Shown here piece by piece: positions 43,130-47,248 of a stretch of DNA of 47,248 nt. A program made the position numbers and the translations under genes. The stretch comes from Acidobacteriota bacterium. GTDB lineage: Bacteria > Acidobacteriota > CAIWXX01. The notes beneath the pieces were generated by a model. It worked only from the letters and a program-made list of their open reading frames with translations, had not been told where the DNA came from and did no database searches. The stretch spans positions 1 to 47,248 of the forward strand of contig JACPPM010000180.1 in NCBI GenBank assembly GCA_016191015.1, given 5' to 3'. Numbering within the stretch: position 1 is the stretch's first letter; each line of letters opens with the position of its first letter.

Positions 43130-44067
43130 GGGTTCATCAACCATCGGTCGATCGATGCCGCGAGGTCCTCGACAATCGACTCCCTGAACTGATCCGCCGG
43201 CCGTGGCCCACGCCAGAGCCGTCGAGTCCCGTAGAAGTGCTCGGCTCCCTCGATAGCGACGTACTCTTTCGGTCCCTGAATCTTCTCGTACAGATCCTTG
43301 AGAAATTGCCTGTCCTCAGGCCGTTCCTGAGCGCCCTCGACGAAAAGAACCGGGACGTGAACAGGGTGCTCGAGTAGCACGTCCGGCACAAGCTCCCGCA
43401 TCACCGGGTAGAGAATCTCCCTCGGGAGCCCCTCCGGGAGCCTCATCGCATACTCGATCATGTCCTCCAGTGCCTCCTCGTTCTTCGCGTCCTCCCCCAG
43501 ATGCAACTCGAGGCTGCGCCGGGGCGGAGAGATCGCCACGACCTTTCGGACGCGAGAATCGTCCAGGGAGTATCTGATTGCCACCCCGGCCCCGAAAGAA
43601 TGACCTACGAGATACAGCTGTTCACGATCCACGCCGGGTTGAGACAGCAGGTGGCCGACGGCCTGCCTCAGGTCCCCGAGAAAATCGAGGTCGTCGGGCG
43701 AATCGACTTGGGGTGGATCGGAGGACCTGCCGAAGCCGCGAAAATCGAAAGCAAGAACGGGGTAGCCACGGGCGGCGAGTTTCTGACAGAGCACGACGTA
43801 CAGGGTTTGATTGCACCCGAAAATCGAACGGCCGTGGGCAAAGACGACGGCGGGGTGAGCGACATTCTGTTTCGGAAGATAGAGGGCCCCGCGTAAGTCG
43901 AGTGTCCCGCTTTTGAATTCGGTGCGCCGCGTCGTGAAGGATGGGGCGGGCTCTCGAGGTGCGGGTGCAGGGTCATCCTGGATTCGCCGATCTGCGAGGA
44001 GAAAGAAGATTGCGGTGCCAGTTCCCCCGAGGAAAACAAGAACCGCCAGGATCCACGGCCATCTCAT
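43126..44067 (-). CDS. Membrane-anchored alpha/beta hydrolase
   Basis: 313 residues. An N-terminal membrane segment (about 4-24) anchors the enzyme, with the hydrolase fold outside. The nucleophile elbow is GHSFG (155-159, Ser157), with a likely Asp in FVEGAQERPED and a His in IEGAEHFYG. It hydrolyses an ester or similar bond; specificity is unknown. It is translationally coupled to glycosyltransferase paralog 2. Confidence 0.88.
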   Translation of the reverse strand: MRWPWILAVLVFLGGTGTAIFFLLADRRIQDDPAPAPREPAPSFTTRRTEFKSGTLDLRGALYLPKQNVAHPAVVFAHGRSIFGCNQTLYVVLCQKLAARGYPVLAFDFRGFGRSSDPPQVDSPDDLDFLGDLRQAVGHLLSQPGVDREQLYLVGHSFGAGVAIRYSLDDSRVRKVVAISPPRRSLELHLGEDAKNEEALEDMIEYAMRLPEGLPREILYPVMRELVPDVLLEHPVHVPVLFVEGAQERPEDRQFLKDLYEKIQGPKEYVAIEGAEHFYGTRRLWRGPRPADQFRESIVEDLAASIDRWLMNP

Positions 44068-44192
44068 GTCAGCATACCAGCCGGCGAATCTAGTCCAGGG
44101 TGTTTTTTCGTGTCAAACGAGCCTGCCACTCTTCGCCCTGTGGTGTGATCAATTCACTACAGATGTAGAGTGCACCCGAGGCCGTGGGTCCC

Positions 44193-45245
44193 TCACTCTT
44201 CCCGGCCATGGGCGCCTTCTCCCATGATGACCGTTCTGATCGGTGTCGCCACCGCGATCCCTTCCTCACGGTATCGGCGATTCACGCGCTTGATAAGCTC
44301 GTGCTTCAGGAGGAATTGATCGACGAAGGTAGAGGCCTGGAGGGAGACTGAAAATGTGATACCGGAATCAGCGACTGCCTGGAAGCGGACCTGCGGCTGG
44401 AACTCGCGGACGCTCCCCGGCACCGTCATCTGGCAATCCCGCGCCACCTCCTCCGTGACACGTTCGACGGCTTCCAGATCGCCGCCGTGGGCGACAGTGA
44501 CCTGGACGGATACGGAGACGGCCATGTCCCGCGCATGAAAGTTGGTGACGATGCCGGAGGCCAGCTTGGAGTTGGGGATGTTGATGATGTTGTTGGCGAG
44601 GCTCTTCAGTGTGGTGTGCCTCCACGAGATGTCCACGACGTGCCCCTCATGTGCCTCATCGAGGCGCACGTAGTCGCCTGGATTGACATGCCTGGAGGCC
44701 ATGATCTGCAGACCGGCGAAGAGGTTGGTCAATGTGTCCTGAAGGGCCAGAGCGACGGCGATGCCGCCGACACCGAGTGCCGTCACAATCGGCGTGATCC
44801 GGATCCCGAACGTGTCGCAGATGACAAGAGCACCCGTGACGAAGACCGCTATTTTTCCCAGGTTAGCCAGGAGCGACGTGGACGGCAGCACTCCTTGAAC
44901 GCGGCCTGCGTAAAGGCGGATGAGCCCCGCGGCAATCCTCGCCAAGGCGATCGTCGCGGCGGCCATGGCGATCAGTAGCAGGGCGCTGCTGGCCCGTGCG
45001 CGGTGGAGGGGGTCGATGCGCAGCTGGAGAATCGCGGCGTACAGGCCCACCAATGCGCACCCGAGCAGGGTCATGCCGTGGATCGCCTGGAGGATGATCT
45101 CGTCGCCCGACCAGCTCGTTCGCGCGGCGACAGTCTTGAGGCGCTTCACGACGAAGCGCTCGAGCACGAGCCCGATCAGCAATCCGCCCCCGGCCAGGGC
45201 GGCCGGAATCCACCAGTCCTGCATCTTCGAGATGTCAAACCACAC
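44193..45245 (-). CDS. MscS-type small-conductance mechanosensitive channel
   Basis: 350 residues from a GTG with GGAGGGAGAG upstream. Four membrane segments precede the pore helix GVGGIAVALALQDTLTNLFAG. The beta domain HVNPGDYVRLDEAHEGHVVDISWR and the IPNSKL segment are typical MscS. It releases solutes when the inner membrane is stretched. The extra N-terminal segment fits the longer MscS-like group. Confidence 0.93.
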   Translation of the reverse strand: MWFDISKMQDWWIPAALAGGGLLIGLVLERFVVKRLKTVAARTSWSGDEIILQAIHGMTLLGCALVGLYAAILQLRIDPLHRARASSALLLIAMAAATIALARIAAGLIRLYAGRVQGVLPSTSLLANLGKIAVFVTGALVICDTFGIRITPIVTALGVGGIAVALALQDTLTNLFAGLQIMASRHVNPGDYVRLDEAHEGHVVDISWRHTTLKSLANNIINIPNSKLASGIVTNFHARDMAVSVSVQVTVAHGGDLEAVERVTEEVARDCQMTVPGSVREFQPQVRFQAVADSGITFSVSLQASTFVDQFLLKHELIKRVNRRYREEGIAVATPIRTVIMGEGAHGREE

Positions 45246-45272
45246 TTTTTCTCTCCCTCCTCGAGGCGGACA

Positions 45273-46439
45273 TCATTCCGAAGAGCCTCGATGTTCCGCC
45301 GATCGTTTGGGATCAGATTCGGGCGCCATCGCCTCTCGCGCGCGAAGCCGGGCGAGCTGCCTGAAGCCTGCGGCGGGGCTGGTCAGAGGCAACGTGACTC
45401 GTGCACCTCTTCGCGACGCTGAGAGGTAGATCGCGTTGATCACGTCGAGCGCCGCCAGCCCATCGCGTCCCGACGAGATGCTGGCTCGCCCCGTACGAAC
45501 GCAGTCGACTAACTCCCGGACCGCCCCCACGTAACCGTTCGGTTCACCCGGAGGTTCGGGCGGGAGCTCCGCCGGCAGCAGGTCCTCGAACCCGGTGTAC
45601 CTGCGGCTCGTCCCCGAAAGCTCGTACTCGAGAATCCCGTTCCCGATCCGTATCCGTCCCCCGCTCCCCTGTATGTCCAGCTCGAAATTGAAGTAGCGGC
45701 GATCCCCGCCCGCCTCCAGGAATCCCATGCCGCCATCTCGGAATTTGAGCATGGCGACCGCACCGGTCTCGACCCCCCCGGCCCTCTCATCGAAGCACGC
45801 GTCGGCGGAAACCCATTCGATATCTCCGGCGAGAAACCGCATCATGTCGATGAGGTGAGTGCCGTCGTGGATGAGGGGTCCTCCGCCTGCCAGATCCGGG
45901 CTCGCTTTCCAGCTGGCCGCAGGCCACTTGGGACAGAGCACGTTCCCGACGATCGTGCGCAGATCCCCGATAGCACCATTGCGGATCAGGTCCCGCACCT
46001 GCTGATAACGCACCGCGAAACGCCGCTCGTGATTGATGATGAGGGAGGCTCCGCGGGCGCCGCACTCCTCCACCAGCCGGCGGCCGGACCGAATGTCAGT
46101 GGCAATCGGCTTCTCGCAGAGGATCCCGCGAACGCCGTTCCGGCATGCCTCCACTCCAATGGCCACGTGGGTTGATGTCCAAGAAGAAATGCACAGCAGA
46201 TCGAGCCGTTCCGAACGTAGCATCTGCTTGTACGATGTGGTGAGTCTCCCGATCCCGTACCGCCTCCCGAACTCACGCAGTCTTCCGTCGTCAATGTCGC
46301 ACGCGGCGACAATCGCCGTTTCAGGAACCGTCGAGAAAGCGCCGGCGTGTGTACACGGATGCCCGCGGAGGGGATCATCCTCGAGCAGAAAGCCGATGCG
46401 ACCGCACCCGACAATCCCCACCCTCAGCGGCTCCGACAT
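45273..46439 (-). CDS. Gfo/Idh/MocA-family NAD(P)-dependent oxidoreductase
   Basis: 388 residues from ATG 46439, which starts directly with the Rossmann motif VGIVGCGRIG; ATG codons at 46493 or 46481 would add a weakly supported tail. CEKPIA is the conserved EKP active-site motif. The C-terminal beta sheet domain binds the substrate. It likely oxidises or reduces a sugar or inositol derivative, in keeping with the glycan genes nearby. Confidence 0.9.
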   Translation of the reverse strand: MSEPLRVGIVGCGRIGFLLEDDPLRGHPCTHAGAFSTVPETAIVAACDIDDGRLREFGRRYGIGRLTTSYKQMLRSERLDLLCISSWTSTHVAIGVEACRNGVRGILCEKPIATDIRSGRRLVEECGARGASLIINHERRFAVRYQQVRDLIRNGAIGDLRTIVGNVLCPKWPAASWKASPDLAGGGPLIHDGTHLIDMMRFLAGDIEWVSADACFDERAGGVETGAVAMLKFRDGGMGFLEAGGDRRYFNFELDIQGSGGRIRIGNGILEYELSGTSRRYTGFEDLLPAELPPEPPGEPNGYVGAVRELVDCVRTGRASISSGRDGLAALDVINAIYLSASRRGARVTLPLTSPAAGFRQLARLRAREAMAPESDPKRSAEHRGSSE

Positions 46440-46529
46440 GCGCTCAGCCTGGGAAGGCACCGCTCCGAGTAAATGCGTCATGACTGCCCACAACTCCCGG
46501 CAAGGGGGCGATCATCGTGGGGACAGCGG

Positions 46530-47132
46530 CTACAGCAGGTCTTCGTCGCCGATGCCCGTCATGATCAGCATCAGTGTCGTATTGCCGATGCGGAACTCCG
46601 AGTGGTTCTCCATCGGATGCAGCTTGATCTTCACCCCGTCGACGAAGGTGCCATTGGTCGAATTCAGGTCGCGGACGATGCACTTGTCGGAGAAGACTTC
46701 GATGGCGGCATGCTGCCGCGAGACCTCCATATCATTGACGACAATGTCCGCGCTCGAGCGGCCGATCGTCATCCGGGGCCGGTCAAGCGGAAAGATCTTC
46801 CCCTGGTTGTTTCCCTTGATGATCGCGAGCGAGAGCTTCTTGTCGGGGGGCAACTCGAGAACCCCTTCGTTCATCTGCCCGAAAAGCCCGTCCATCCCGT
46901 CCTTCTGGCTCGTGGTCTCGTCTTCCCGGCGCCGAGGATGTTCGGGCCGAGCCTCATCATGCCACTGGCGGTCGGGCTCGGCCGCCTGCATGATCTCCTC
47001 TACCGAATCCGGGTTGGCAACCTCAAAAATATGTTCGCACTTGGGGCACTTGATCTTCTTCGTCGGCCGTCCCGCAAACTTCGCCTCATCGAACTTGTAC
47101 TTGGTCTGGCACTTCACGCACTGGACGATCAT
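46530..47132 (-). CDS. MJ0042 zinc-ribbon/FHA-domain protein
   Basis: 200 residues from ATG 47132, which starts with the zinc ribbon (CVKC...CPKC, residues 4-30). The linker is charged. The C-terminal FHA domain has TIGRSSADI, VSRQHA and DLNSTNGTFVDG, which recognise phosphothreonine peptides. It would read out a Ser/Thr kinase signal, as in many Acidobacteria and Myxococcota. A strong hairpin lies 12 bases upstream in the leader. Confidence 0.9.
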   Translation of the reverse strand: MIVQCVKCQTKYKFDEAKFAGRPTKKIKCPKCEHIFEVANPDSVEEIMQAAEPDRQWHDEARPEHPRRREDETTSQKDGMDGLFGQMNEGVLELPPDKKLSLAIIKGNNQGKIFPLDRPRMTIGRSSADIVVNDMEVSRQHAAIEVFSDKCIVRDLNSTNGTFVDGVKIKLHPMENHSEFRIGNTTLMLIMTGIGDEDLL

Positions 47133-47144
47133 TGGAATACCTAA

Positions 47145-47185
47145 CGCGGCGGAGCCGCAACCAAAGAGGTTGCGTCTCCGCCGCG
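47145..47185 (-). promoter_or_regulatory. Strong hairpin in the FHA gene leader
   Basis: CGCGGCGGAGCCGCAACC (47145-47162) and GGTTGCGTCTCCGCCGCG (47168-47185) pair at 17 of 18 positions around a 5-base loop. It ends 12 bases before the start codon and next to the TTAGGT ribosome site, so it may block or regulate translation. It could also be another dispersed repeat. Confidence 0.6.
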
Positions 47186-47217
47186 CGTGAGAGCGTGGAG
47201 CGTGGAGAGTGAGAGCG
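47185..47217. repeat. Short tandem GAGCGTG/GTGGAG words
   Basis: Imperfect units of AGCGTGGAG with spacers of about 9 bases, one-armed, just upstream of the FHA hairpin. This resembles the single-armed ACGGAG repeat at 23111. Confidence 0.5.
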
Positions 47218-47248
47218 TTCTTCCGAGCCACCCCGATCGGCCGAGACG

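Overview
This is 47 kb of a high-GC bacterial chromosome. The gene style suggests an Acidobacteriota-like soil or sediment bacterium: a Reg_prop/Y_Y_Y two-component sensor, BACON and IPT surface domains, MoxR/von Willebrand A operons and an MJ0042 zinc-ribbon/FHA protein. That assignment is inference; no rRNA or marker gene is present. Genes run in both directions and most have clear Shine-Dalgarno sequences. A few promoters lie so close to the start codon that leaderless transcription is likely.

Layout. 1-3 kb: a dispersed repeat, a UMF1-type transporter and a membrane acyltransferase. 3.2-8.6 kb: an M1 aminopeptidase on the minus strand, then divergently a hotdog thioesterase, a membrane protein and a sulfatase-fold lipoprotein. 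8.7-19.4 kb: a decayed duplicate of the 5' end of a MoxR gene, a 1169-residue propeller sensor kinase, then the intact five-gene operon: MoxR AAA+ ATPase, unknown protein, HEIGHH-metallopeptidase/VWA fusion, helical unknown and PaaK-like adenylating enzyme. 19.6-22.7 kb (minus): a GapN-like aldehyde dehydrogenase, PnuC and NadR, linking nicotinamide riboside salvage to an NAD(P)-dependent dehydrogenase.

23.1-29.5 kb is an integrated element in decay. It has an integrase with two internal deletions, a Phd/RelE toxin-antitoxin pair, an excisionase-like HTH protein, a PrimPol/P4-type primase-helicase, a nested inverted repeat resembling a replication origin, a small HTH protein and an RHH protein with operator palindromes. 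29.6-33.8 kb holds cargo-like genes (TerB/zinc-ribbon, BACON/IPT and unknown proteins) up to a tRNA-Leu(UAA). 34.1-47.2 kb is envelope-oriented: a YdjM-like hydrolase, a VTT protein, two paralogous GT39-like membrane glycosyltransferases, an AglD/LPG-flippase-like protein, a methyltransferase, a hexapeptide acetyltransferase, an alpha/beta hydrolase, a MscS channel, a Gfo/Idh/MocA oxidoreductase and the FHA protein.

The most unusual feature is a set of intergenic repeats. Three roughly 180-215 bp elements share the same terminal inverted repeats, but the inner hairpin arms are built from different short tandem words: CGCAGATT in two copies and CGGGTAC in the third, which is also inverted. Similar hairpins built from GTTCAAA and CACCAAG words sit between convergent genes at 3.1 and 19.5 kb. 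Second in interest are the MoxR/metallopeptidase-VWA operon with its broken promoter-proximal duplicate, and the putative origin beside the PrimPol gene.
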